Of a stretch of 30,863 bases of DNA, positions 25,297 through 30,863 are shown piece after piece (position 1 is the stretch's first letter; every line of letters starts with the position of its first letter). The stretch lies in contig CAZOEL010000081.1 of assembly GCA_964578835.1 (NCBI GenBank), positions 1-30,863 on the forward strand, read 5' to 3'. Made by a program: the position numbers and the translations under genes. The DNA comes from CAZOEL01 sp964578835. GTDB lineage: Bacteria; Desulfobacterota; Syntrophobacteria; Syntrophobacterales; Syntrophobacteraceae. The notes beneath the pieces are model-generated. The model was not told the DNA's origin. It did no database searches and saw only the letters and a list, made by a program, of their open reading frames with translations.

Positions 25297-26178
25297 TCAG
25301 TCCAAGCGAGACGCCACGCCAAGCACGGCGGCGACATAGGGACGGCTGTGATTGTATTTGTAGATGACTTCTTCGCGGGCGAGCTGATCTTTTGCCTCGC
25401 ACCAGCCATATCCCCGCAGATAATTGGCTATGCTGAATATAGCGTCTGCAGCCTGAAATAGATCTATGCGGCCGTCCTCGTTTCCATCCGCTCCGTAGCG
25501 GACTAGACTCGATGGTAGGAATTGGGACCATCCGATTGCTCCCATGATGGAGCCCTCGACGGATTTCATATCGATTGGCGACGACCCGGAAAGGGTCATG
25601 ATAGCGCACAGCTCCTTGTAGGCCCATTCGGATCTCTGAATGAGCTTCTTATCGAAGGCTTCTCGCTCCCAGCGCGCTCGATCGTTGGGCGATAGCATCG
25701 TCCACATCTTGTCTCTGTAGCTTTTCTGATCCATGAGGGCGAAAGAGGAAAGCACCGCGAGGGTTGGAGTGCGTCCCGTGTAGCTCCCGAAACGTGTTTC
25801 TACGAGGAGTAGAGCCACAATAACTCGATGATCGACGCCGAAGACTTTTTCCGCATGAGTGAGCGTGGACCTGTAATCACGTTGAAATCTTCGAGCTTCT
25901 GCAATGGATGAAGGCGTAAGGAATTGGTCATAGCTGAGCTTGCCTTCCCGGATGCGCAGGGTGCGAGCGATGGTTTTGAGCATGAGTGGGGGCTCGGGCT
26001 CGAAGAGGTGGTTCACTTGCTGAGTGGAAAATCCTTCCCGGACGAGCTTTTGCTTGAGTGAGCCAAAAACCGCATCCGCTGCGTTCGCCGCTCCCTCCAG
26101 GGAAAAGAGAGCGATGAAGAGCGACATCATAAAAATGGCAATCCGATTTTCTGCTGTTCTGCTATTCTTGCTGATCAA
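25297..26178 (-). CDS. mltB: MltB-type lytic murein transglycosylase
   Basis: The enzyme cleaves peptidoglycan glycan strands, producing 1,6-anhydro-muramyl ends, in the periplasm. The 293-residue protein has a signal peptide (hydrophobic FMMSLFIALFSL, likely cut after A-N-A). The SLT_2 domain carries catalytic Glu127 in LLVETRFGSYTGR, LAVLSSFALMD, and the family block GAIGWSQFLPSSLVRYG followed by ADGNEDGRIDLF. There is no lipobox, so it is soluble rather than anchored like E. coli MltB. The start is taken as TTG at 26178 with GGGAG upstream; ATG at 26130 would remove the positively charged start of the signal. A perfect TATAAT on this strand at 26254-26259 may be its promoter. Confidence 0.88.
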   Translation of the reverse strand: MISKNSRTAENRIAIFMMSLFIALFSLEGAANAADAVFGSLKQKLVREGFSTQQVNHLFEPEPPLMLKTIARTLRIREGKLSYDQFLTPSSIAEARRFQRDYRSTLTHAEKVFGVDHRVIVALLLVETRFGSYTGRTPTLAVLSSFALMDQKSYRDKMWTMLSPNDRARWEREAFDKKLIQRSEWAYKELCAIMTLSGSSPIDMKSVEGSIMGAIGWSQFLPSSLVRYGADGNEDGRIDLFQAADAIFSIANYLRGYGWCEAKDQLAREEVIYKYNHSRPYVAAVLGVASRLD

Positions 26179-26232
26179 AACCTACTCCCGTTGTTTGCCG
26201 TATTAAGAATGAAGACAAGGGCCGCTTTTTTC

Positions 26233-26261
26233 TTGTGATTTTTCTCGGGGATTATTATACC
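26233..26261 (+). promoter_or_regulatory. Back-to-back promoter region
   Basis: On the + strand TTGTGA (26233-26238) and TATACC (26256-26261) are 17 bases apart and face the candidate RNA. On the - strand the same bases contain a perfect TATAAT (26259-26254) facing mltB, with a poor -35. Both strands may fire from here. Confidence 0.45.
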
Positions 26262-26267
26262 CTCAGA

Positions 26268-26370
26268 GTGTTCGTGAATGCAAGGAACGTAGAAAACGCT
26301 CCCGGTTGTCACCCGCAGCTACAGGTGAACGACTCCTGCCGAATGATTCTTTGGCGGGAGTTTTTTCTTT
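26268..26370 (+). ncRNA. Candidate small RNA or attenuating leader upstream of dynamin gene
   Basis: About 103 bases lie between a + strand promoter and a strong + strand terminator, with no reading frame of note and no + strand gene ending before it. Predicted pairings are AGTGTT with AACGCT (about 26267-26300), then a 9-bp stem with one bulge (GTTGTCACC at 26305-26313 with GGTGAACGAC at 26324-26333), then the terminator stem. I do not recognise a known riboswitch or sRNA consensus. It could be a free-standing sRNA or a regulated leader of the GTPase gene starting 126 bases further on. Confidence 0.45.
26332..26370 (+). terminator. Strong intrinsic terminator
   Basis: The 9-bp stem pairs ACTCCTGCC (26332-26340) with GGCGGGAGT (26353-26361), one G-T pair, 12-base loop, followed at once by TTTTTCTTT. 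It is oriented to the right; the reverse strand has no T-run. Confidence 0.85.
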
Positions 26371-26459
26371 ATGAATGCTTAGCTTTACTCGTGATATGGC
26401 GCAACAGGCGGAGCGCCTGCCTTTTCCCGCCCGTCGCCCACCACATTTTATGATGATTC

Positions 26460-26480
26460 GCTTCCCGGAGGCCGGGAAGC
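26460..26480 (+). repeat. 9-bp hairpin just before the dynamin ribosome site
   Basis: GCTTCCCGG (26460-26468) pairs perfectly with CCGGGAAGC (26472-26480) around AGG, directly abutting the AGGAGAG ribosome site. A smaller hairpin CAGGCG-GAG-CGCCTG lies at 26405-26419. Together they could affect translation or act as a second attenuator. Confidence 0.55.
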
Positions 26481-26495
26481 GCAGGAGAGAGATTT

Positions 26496-28340
26496 ATGGC
26501 CGAGGAATGTGGAGCTATGCGGAGCATGACGGAGAATTCTTTGTTTGCACGGAGCTATGCGCATCTCAAGGAAAGAATAATTGCCTCTATCGAGAGCGCC
26601 GCCGCTCTGGAGCATGCCTCTGAATCGCCGCTTGCCGAGCTCCGGGAAAAGCTGAAGAGCAACACTTTCAATCTGGTGGTGGTGGGGCAGTTCAAAAGGG
26701 GAAAAACCTGCCTCATCAACGCCCTGCTTGGTCAAGATATCTTGCCGGTCGCCGTTGTGCCGCTTACTTCCATTGTCACCGTCCTGACTTATGGGGACAC
26801 CCTCAAAATCAGAGTTTTCTTCAACGATGGCTCCGTTTCCGACGTGGAATTCGATCGGCTTGCGGATTATGTCACCGAGACCGGCAACCCCAAGAACTTC
26901 AGAGACGTCAAGGAAGTTGTCATAGACTACCCGTCCCCATACCTCAAAGACGGCGTACGGTTGATAGATACGCCGGGCGTCGGTTCGGTTTACCAGCACA
27001 ATACGGATGTCGCCTACCGCTACCTGCCTAAATCCGATGCCGCCCTCTTTCTGCTTTCCGTCGAACAGCCCGTCAGTAAGGCCGAGATGGAGTTCCTCGA
27101 AGACGTTCGGCAGTATTCGCATAAGATTTTTTTTCTGCTCAACAAAATCGATTATCTCACTGAAGATGAGATCGAGAGCTCCATCGCTTTTACGCGGCAG
27201 ACCATAGAGGGGATAATGGGCTGCGAGGCGAAGGTCTTCCCCGTCTCGGCAAAACGGGCGTTGACGGGTCAGCTCGAGGGTTCCGGCGAGATCTTTGCCA
27301 ACAGCGGACTGCCTCTCTTTTCGGACGCTTTGAATTGCTTTTTGTTGAACGAAAAAGGCAAAATCTTCTTGCTTTCCGTAACCGGCAGCCTGGAGAGATT
27401 CGTCAGCCAGGCCCGCCTCGAGGCGGAGTTGGAACAGAAGTCTCTCACTACGCCGCTCGAAGAGTTGAAAGAAAAGATCGAAGCCTTTCAAACGAAAAAG
27501 GAGGAAATCCTTCGTGAAAGGGAAGACTTCGATATCTTTTTTAACAGGGAGGTGGACGGTCTCATCAAGTCTTCCCTCGAGAAAGACATTCATGATTTAA
27601 AGAGTTGGCTGGCCCCTCAAATGGAAGAGCGTTTGGATGCGTTTTATCAGGAACAAAAGGATCTCTCTCTCAAGGAGCTTAGCGCGCTTCTGGAGGAGTA
27701 CGTCGAAAAGGAGGTCCAGCAGGCATTTTCTTCGTGGCGCGAAAGGGAAGAGGAGAAGATTTCGTCTGCTTTCGAAGGCGTATGTGAAAGGCATTTTCAA
27801 AAGGCGCAGGAATTTGTCAACGAGCTCCTCTCCTTTTCCTCCCAGCTCTTTTCCATCCCGTTCGAACCGGCTGGAACCGAGATGATCTGGATGGCGGAAT
27901 CCGGATTTCAATTCAAGCTGAAAACGGACGCCGTAGGGCTCGAGATGCTCGCATCCTCGCTCGCCGAAGTCGTGCCTGGCCTGGTAAGTAGTCGGTTTAG
28001 TAAGATAAAGGAGTATCTGATCCAGAAGGCTAATAAGCTGATATACAGCAAGAGAAAAGCCCATATGCTGCAGTTGATCGAAATGCATGCCGGGAGGATC
28101 AGATACGACTTTGTCGATAGGATCAACAAAAGCAGGCGGAGTTTTCGCGCACGGATGCACCGCAAGATCGACGCGACGGTTGGGGGGATAGAAGCCGCCA
28201 TAGAAAAAGGAATGAACTGGAGAGTCGAAGGCCAAAAGGAAGTCGAAAGCAGGCGGGAGGACCTCGTCAGAACGCTGCGCGGGCTTGAAGACTTGAGACT
28301 TGAGCTTCTGAGCATCCGTGAAGCTATAGATAAAGAGTAA
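26496..28340 (+). CDS. Bacterial dynamin-like GTPase
   Basis: The 614-residue protein has the large GTPase domain of the dynamin superfamily at residues 55-300: P-loop GQFKRGKT at 64-71, switch I Thr in VPLTSIV, DTPG at 158-161 and NKID at 216-219. The remainder is a long helical stalk rich in Glu and Lys (for example the KEELREREDF-like region near 330 and the C-terminal helices). No convincing transmembrane pair is seen, unlike some bacterial dynamins. Such proteins oligomerise on membranes to remodel or repair them. Ribosome site AGGAGAG lies ahead of the ATG. The gene stands alone; an RNA/terminator element precedes it. Confidence 0.87.
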   Translation: MAEECGAMRSMTENSLFARSYAHLKERIIASIESAAALEHASESPLAELREKLKSNTFNLVVVGQFKRGKTCLINALLGQDILPVAVVPLTSIVTVLTYGDTLKIRVFFNDGSVSDVEFDRLADYVTETGNPKNFRDVKEVVIDYPSPYLKDGVRLIDTPGVGSVYQHNTDVAYRYLPKSDAALFLLSVEQPVSKAEMEFLEDVRQYSHKIFFLLNKIDYLTEDEIESSIAFTRQTIEGIMGCEAKVFPVSAKRALTGQLEGSGEIFANSGLPLFSDALNCFLLNEKGKIFLLSVTGSLERFVSQARLEAELEQKSLTTPLEELKEKIEAFQTKKEEILREREDFDIFFNREVDGLIKSSLEKDIHDLKSWLAPQMEERLDAFYQEQKDLSLKELSALLEEYVEKEVQQAFSSWREREEEKISSAFEGVCERHFQKAQEFVNELLSFSSQLFSIPFEPAGTEMIWMAESGFQFKLKTDAVGLEMLASSLAEVVPGLVSSRFSKIKEYLIQKANKLIYSKRKAHMLQLIEMHAGRIRYDFVDRINKSRRSFRARMHRKIDATVGGIEAAIEKGMNWRVEGQKEVESRREDLVRTLRGLEDLRLELLSIREAIDKE

Positions 28341-28431
28341 CTCGCGCCGTTCTGCGATATTGGCTGAAAGGCGAGTAGAAAAGCTCTACCCGCAACCGTC
28401 TCACAGATCCTTTCTTTCCACGGCCTATGCT

Positions 28432-28460
28432 TTGACAAGAAAATCCTCCATAGCTACTTT
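28432..28460 (+). promoter_or_regulatory. Promoter of the EF-hand gene
   Basis: TTGACA at 28432-28437 (6/6) and TACTTT at 28455-28460 (weak) have a 17-base spacer. The predicted start near 28467 is 64 bases before the chosen ATG, which excludes the longer upstream start at 28465. Confidence 0.5.
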
Positions 28461-28530
28461 CTAAATGAAGACGATAGGTTTTATCAAAGGCGCAAAATTC
28501 CGTTTTCGGGAAGAATGGAGGAGATGGACT

Positions 28531-28821
28531 ATGAGTCGAACAAGCATGACGGCCTTCGGAGTATTGTTGGTCGTATTCATATTGGGCATAGGATACTTCG
28601 TTGCTTACGATCCGCCGAAAGGGCTTAGAGTTCAATGCACGGAGAGCTTCAGCCGGTTGGATGCGAGAAACGACGATATGCTTCTGAGTTACGATGAATT
28701 TAAGGAATATCGGGAAGGGTTATCACCGCAGGACTATGAGCGAGCAGATGCAGACAACAACCATTCCCTGACGGTTCAAGAATTCTGCAACTGGGTGGAC
28801 CCGGCAACTCAAAAAGGCTAG
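28531..28821 (+). CDS. Membrane-anchored EF-hand protein
   Basis: The 96-residue protein has one N-terminal membrane anchor (FGVLLVVFILGIGYFVAY, residues 9-26) and an exported domain with two EF-hand-like calcium loops. The second, D-A-D-N-N-H-S-L-T-V-Q-E, is canonical with acidic or Asn ligands at positions 1, 3, 5 and 12. The first, starting D-A-R-N-D-D, is degenerate (Arg at 3, Asp at 12). It probably binds Ca2+ in the periplasm; partner unknown. GGAGGAG lies 7 bases upstream of ATG 28531, better than the ATG at 28465. It is monocistronic. Confidence 0.75.
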   Translation: MSRTSMTAFGVLLVVFILGIGYFVAYDPPKGLRVQCTESFSRLDARNDDMLLSYDEFKEYREGLSPQDYERADADNNHSLTVQEFCNWVDPATQKG

Positions 28822-28900
28822 GCCCCCCACTCGGATGAAGGAGGGAGCTGTTTCCTGAGGGTGATAGGGGACGTCCGTGACATTTGGACATTCGCTTGCT

Positions 28901-29074
28901 CTATCCGAGGAGCCTTCGCCTCAGCTCTTCTATGCCCTCAACTCCCCCACCTTTTGCTACGGCCTTGCTCACCGCCGAAGGGCTAAGCCCCAGCATCCCC
29001 GACAAATCAACACAGCTGGCGCCAAGATAATAGCCTCTCGACTCGATACCATAAATTGATACTATAAAACCCAT
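28901..29074 (-). pseudogene. Transposase C-terminal relic (helix-turn-helix, Y1/RAYT-like)
   Basis: A 57-codon stretch ends in a helix-turn-helix-like tail: GASCVDLSGMLGLSPSAVSK, then EGIEELRRRLLG. This resembles the DNA-binding C-terminus of IS200-like/REP-associated tyrosine transposases; the catalytic HUH part is absent. Just outside its end, near 28867-28890, lies GGGGACGTCCGTGACATTTG, the kind of palindromic flank found beside such elements. The relic's left boundary abuts the hicA start, so hicA may have replaced the rest. Confidence 0.45.
29038..29065 (+). promoter_or_regulatory. Candidate promoter giving a leaderless hicA transcript
   Basis: TCGACT (29038-29043) and TACTAT (29060-29065) are 16 bases apart. 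The predicted start falls at about 29072, next to the hicA ATG at 29073, which has no Shine-Dalgarno sequence. Confidence 0.4.
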
Positions 29075-29327
29075 GAAGCGAAAACATAAACGCACGCTGG
29101 CTTTGATCTTTGCGCGCCCGACGCCTGAAAACATCCACTGGGAGGATGTTCTTTCTCTGTTCCGGGAGTTGGGAGCGGAAATTAGTGAGCGTGAAGGCTC
29201 CCGAGTTGGTGTGCGTTTGTTTGGAGACCGGCGAGTTTTCCACAGGCCACATCCCTCACCGGATATCGACACGGGGGCCGTGGAAAGCATCCGAAAGTGG
29301 CTCGAAGCCAAGGGGGTGGCGCCATGA
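29073..29327 (+). CDS. hicA: HicA-type mRNA interferase toxin
   Basis: The 84-residue toxin of a type II toxin-antitoxin pair cleaves mRNA through a double-stranded-RNA-binding-like fold. Matching blocks are TLALIFARPTPENIHWEDV, LFRELGAEISEREGSRVGV and RVFHRPHPSPDIDTGAVE, with the His residues of the VFHRPHP strand as catalytic candidates. The toxin-first order and the ATGA overlap with the next gene (29324-29327) are typical of hicAB. No Shine-Dalgarno is seen, consistent with a leaderless start. Confidence 0.88.
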   Translation: MKRKHKRTLALIFARPTPENIHWEDVLSLFRELGAEISEREGSRVGVRLFGDRRVFHRPHPSPDIDTGAVESIRKWLEAKGVAP

Positions 29328-29665
29328 GAAACGTAATCGAAATAGACGGTGTGAAGGCCGTGATCACGTATGACCCGGAAATCTCCATGTTCAGGGGAGA
29401 ATTCGTGGGGCTGAACGGGGGCGCCGACTTCTATGCTACGGACGTTGAAGGGCTCAAGCGAGAGGGGCATACGTCGCTTAAGGTATTCCTTGATATGTGC
29501 CGTGAAGAAGGAATCGAGCCATTCAAACGCTTTTCCGGAAAGTTCATGGTAAGGATTTCCCCCGAGCTCCACGCCGAGATTGTTACCGCTGCACAATCCT
29601 CTGGAATGAGCCTCAACCAGTGGATTGAGAAAACCCTTGAGCAGTGGGAATGTGCTCAACACTGA
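29324..29665 (+). CDS. hicB: HicB-type antitoxin
   Basis: The 113-residue antitoxin neutralises HicA and represses the operon. The N-terminal RNase-H-like half (VITYDPEISMFRGEFVGLNG, then ATDVEGLKREG) is followed by a C-terminal ribbon-helix-helix DNA-binding segment (VRISPELHAEIV, then SGMSLNQWIEKTL). The ATG at 29324 follows AAGGGGG and overlaps the hicA stop as ATGA. Both members look intact. Confidence 0.9.
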   Translation: MRNVIEIDGVKAVITYDPEISMFRGEFVGLNGGADFYATDVEGLKREGHTSLKVFLDMCREEGIEPFKRFSGKFMVRISPELHAEIVTAAQSSGMSLNQWIEKTLEQWECAQH

Positions 29666-29689
29666 GGCGCTTTCTTGATTTGTTCCTCG

Positions 29690-29773
29690 CTTTCTCGTTT
29701 TCCTCCATCCTTCAAAACGCTCGCGCACCTTTTCGATATCAGGTTTTCTCATCACTTCATTCTGTTCTTTCAT
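29690..29773 (-). pseudogene. N-terminal relic of a transposon-associated small protein
   Basis: A start with a good ribosome site (AAAGGATAGCTG before ATG 29773) leads into MRKPDIEKVRERFEGWRKTR and KRG. This resembles the N-terminus of small helix-turn-helix proteins encoded next to insertion sequences. After about 30 residues the frame runs antisense into hicB and no longer resembles the family. I regard it as a truncated remnant; the family assignment is from memory of the motif and is uncertain. Confidence 0.3.
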
Positions 29774-29840
29774 CAGCTATCCTTTCTTTTTCTTTGGATT
29801 GCTGACGATACACCAGTAATTCCTCGATTTCACTACCCGC

Positions 29841-29915
29841 TCACCGGAAAGACACGGTGATTCGCTCATCTCCGTGTACCCACCACACCCAAATGTGAGT
29901 ATCAAGGATAATCAT
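29841..29915 (-). pseudogene. vapC: VapC PIN-domain toxin, truncated to 24 codons
   Basis: The reading frame MIILDTHIWVWWVHGDERIT is a textbook PIN-domain N-terminus with the first catalytic Asp (Asp5). It then meets a TGA at 29841-29843 after only 24 residues; intact VapC is about 130. None of the downstream frames continues the PIN fold (no second acidic motif), so this is loss of the rest and not a simple frameshift. The start overlaps the antitoxin stop as ATGA. Confidence 0.75.
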
Positions 29916-30127
29916 CTGAGAGCTTCCCAGTCCTCTTCGGCAACGCTGCCAAATGGATCAGTGTATCGGATGGGCTTTCCACGAAGAGGATAGCAAGTAC
30001 CCTTTTTCTCTTCATGCTTATGGCTCCGAACAATGACCTCGACTTTGTCACCAGCCTGAAAAGGCAGCCCCTTTATGATGAGTGATCCATCACTCGACAC
30101 TCTGGTTTCCACTCTGTAATCTTGCAT
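29912..30127 (-). CDS. vapB: VapB-like antitoxin
   Basis: The 71-residue protein has a SpoVT/AbrB-like strand pattern at its N-terminus (SSDGSLIIKGLPFQAGDKVE) and a C-terminal toxin-binding tail (RGKPIRYTDPFGSVAEEDWE). GAGGTG precedes the ATG. It ends in an ATGA overlap with the vapC stump, so it was the antitoxin of a VapBC pair; with the toxin gone it may act only as an orphan regulator or anti-addiction factor. Confidence 0.75.
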   Translation of the reverse strand: MQDYRVETRVSSDGSLIIKGLPFQAGDKVEVIVRSHKHEEKKGTCYPLRGKPIRYTDPFGSVAEEDWEALR

Positions 30128-30149
30128 GCTTCACCTCGCTTTTTCCTCT

Positions 30150-30178
30150 ATACTACCCATCCAGCTATGGAGGGTCAA
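30150..30178 (-). promoter_or_regulatory. Promoter of the vapB cassette
   Basis: Read on the - strand: TTGACC (30178-30173) and TAGTAT (30155-30150), 17-base spacer, 23 bases before the vapB start codon. It sits immediately inside the attC-like site, giving the cassette its own promoter, as is common for integron toxin-antitoxin cassettes. Confidence 0.6.
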
Positions 30179-30207
30179 CGCGTGTCGAGCGAATGCCCGG
30201 GGTGTAG

Positions 30208-30298
30208 ACCTAACACGAGGCTGAAAGGCGCGCGGCCTGGAAGCATGAAAAAATACCAACACACTTCCCCGCGCATCCGCTCCAGCCTTTGGTTAGGC
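30208..30298. mobile_element. Integron attC-like recombination site
   Basis: The 91-bp imperfect palindrome has attC architecture. R'' ACCTAAC (30208-30214) fits RYYYAAC and R' GTTAGGC (30292-30298) fits GTTRRRY. Inner boxes AGGCTG (30218-30223) and CAGCCT (30283-30288) pair after a 3-by-3 unpaired spacer. Further stems GCGCGG/CCGCGC (30230-30235 and 30269-30274) and GGAAG/CTTCC (30239-30243 and 30264-30268) enclose a 20-base terminal loop, with asymmetric bulges as in true attC hairpins. Both orientations satisfy the R-box consensus; gene orientation favours the - strand. No integrase gene is in view. Confidence 0.65.
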
Positions 30299-30380
30299 GC
30301 TTGGCCCGGTGTCGTCTTCTCTCAATGGACAAACGTCCAGCCAACTGGCAAATCAGAAAGAAAACAGTCATAGTTGAAGC

Positions 30381-30705
30381 TCACTCCGCGAGCCCCTCCA
30401 GTATTCCCGTGTCCAGCAAACGCGCCCCGTGGGTAACCCTCAGGATGATCACCCTGGCGCCGATGATTCTGAAGATGGTCCGGTAGTTGCCATATAACAG
30501 GTGGCGATAGGCCGTCCCGAGGAGGTCATTTTCCGGCACGAGTGCGCAACGCTCGGGATAGCGCTCCAAGGTCAGGATCTGCTCCTCCAGGCGCAGGATG
30601 AAGGTGGGTGGTCGCATCGGGGTTGTCCTGAGCGATGTAATCCCAGATGGCGGCTATATCCGCCTCCGCAGAGGCGGTGATATCAACTGCGTACTTTTTT
30701 GGCAC
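30381..30705 (-). pseudogene. RelE/ParE-family toxin with frameshift
   Basis: The N-terminal frame (GTG at 30705) reads KKYAVDITASAEADIAAIWD and YIAQDNPDAT. The C-terminal frame reads FILRLEEQILTLERYPERC, then YRHLLYGNYRTIFRIIGARV and ends in HGARLLDTGILEGLAE. Together they make a complete RelE/ParE ribosome-dependent RNase or gyrase-poison fold of about 107 residues. The frames differ by one base; removing one G from GGG at 30606-30608 joins them exactly. It is either a recent pseudogene or a sequencing error. It overlaps the antitoxin end by 23 bases. Confidence 0.75.
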
Positions 30706-30862
30706 GTTTGAATTCTTTCAGAAATTCGCGTGCAGGGCGGGCTCGCCCACTCTCTATGTCCTGTTCGGGCGGGGCGATGAGCTTTGCCAGGTTCGCGGCC
30801 TGAAGATACTTTTCATAGACCCGGACGTCGAGCAGGACGGAATCGGCCCTGCCGTTCACCGT
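30683..30862 (-). CDS. RelB/Phd-type antitoxin, C-terminal part (runs off window)
   Basis: Fifty-nine codons enter from the right edge and end at TGA 30683-30685. The segment (VLLDVRVYEKYLQAANLAKL, then REFLKEFKRAKKV) has the helical, charged character of a Phd/RelB antitoxin toxin-binding tail. Its position upstream of and overlapping the RelE-like toxin supports this. The N-terminal DNA-binding part lies outside the window. Confidence 0.6.
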   Translation of the reverse strand, partial: TVNGRADSVLLDVRVYEKYLQAANLAKLIAPPEQDIESGRARPAREFLKEFKRAKKVRS

Positions 30863-30863
30863 C

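Noticed and set aside
30665..30680. Second attC-like site
   Set aside because: Only a 6-bp hairpin (CGCCTC/GAGGCG) inside the toxin coding sequence; no R boxes.
1..30863. CRISPR arrays, tRNA or rRNA genes, prophage genes
   Set aside because: I found no regularly spaced repeats, no cloverleaf-compatible segments and no phage structural or integrase motifs.

Overview
This window reads as a chromosomal segment of an anaerobic Desulfobacterota-type bacterium (former Deltaproteobacteria, probably Syntrophobacterales-like). That placement is an inference. It rests on the gene order ilvB-ilvN-ilvC-psd-pssA followed by leuC-leuD-leuB, the short 419-residue LeuC, the short archaeal-type Psd, an ADP-forming acyl-CoA synthetase fused to a GNAT domain, and moderately GC-rich coding. 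No rRNA, tRNA or CRISPR array was found. One scaffold gap (10 N) lies at 12155-12164.

Left part (1-12.5 kb) holds housekeeping and unlinked genes. They are an unrecognised C-terminal fragment, a small lipoprotein, a secreted DUF1264 protein, purine nucleoside phosphorylase, a beta-lactamase-fold hydrolase followed by a four-domain acyl-CoA synthetase/acetyltransferase, full-length HrpA overlapping a NUDIX hydrolase, a small conserved protein, and an HD-domain nucleotidase. The last is split by the gap but reconstructs perfectly when an 18-bp duplication at the gap edges is merged.

Central part (12.5-23.3 kb) is a biosynthetic block. A near-consensus sigma70 promoter drives ilvBNC (branched-chain amino acids). 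Two phosphatidylethanolamine genes (psd, pssA), leuCDB (leucine), asd (aspartate family), and rsmD-coaD (rRNA methylation and CoA) follow. leuA is not where this order would lead one to expect it; a nested inverted repeat sits between pssA and leuC. A REP-like repeat and a terminator separate leuB from asd.

Right-centre (23.4-28.8 kb) carries signalling and envelope genes. They are a HD-GYP/YcgR-like/PilZ cyclic-di-GMP protein, an MltB-type lytic transglycosylase on the other strand, a dynamin-like GTPase, and a membrane-anchored EF-hand protein. Between mltB and the dynamin gene lies a promoter plus a strong terminator on the + strand with no reading frame between them. This is a candidate small RNA or attenuating leader.

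Right end (28.8-30.9 kb) is an accessory island. Three toxin-antitoxin modules are packed into 2 kb: an intact hicAB, a vapB with a 24-codon vapC stump, and a relBE/parDE-like pair whose toxin is frameshifted. With them are transposon relics and a 91-bp site with the architecture of an integron attC recombination site. The island looks like a decaying integron cassette or mobile-element deposit. No integrase is visible in the window.
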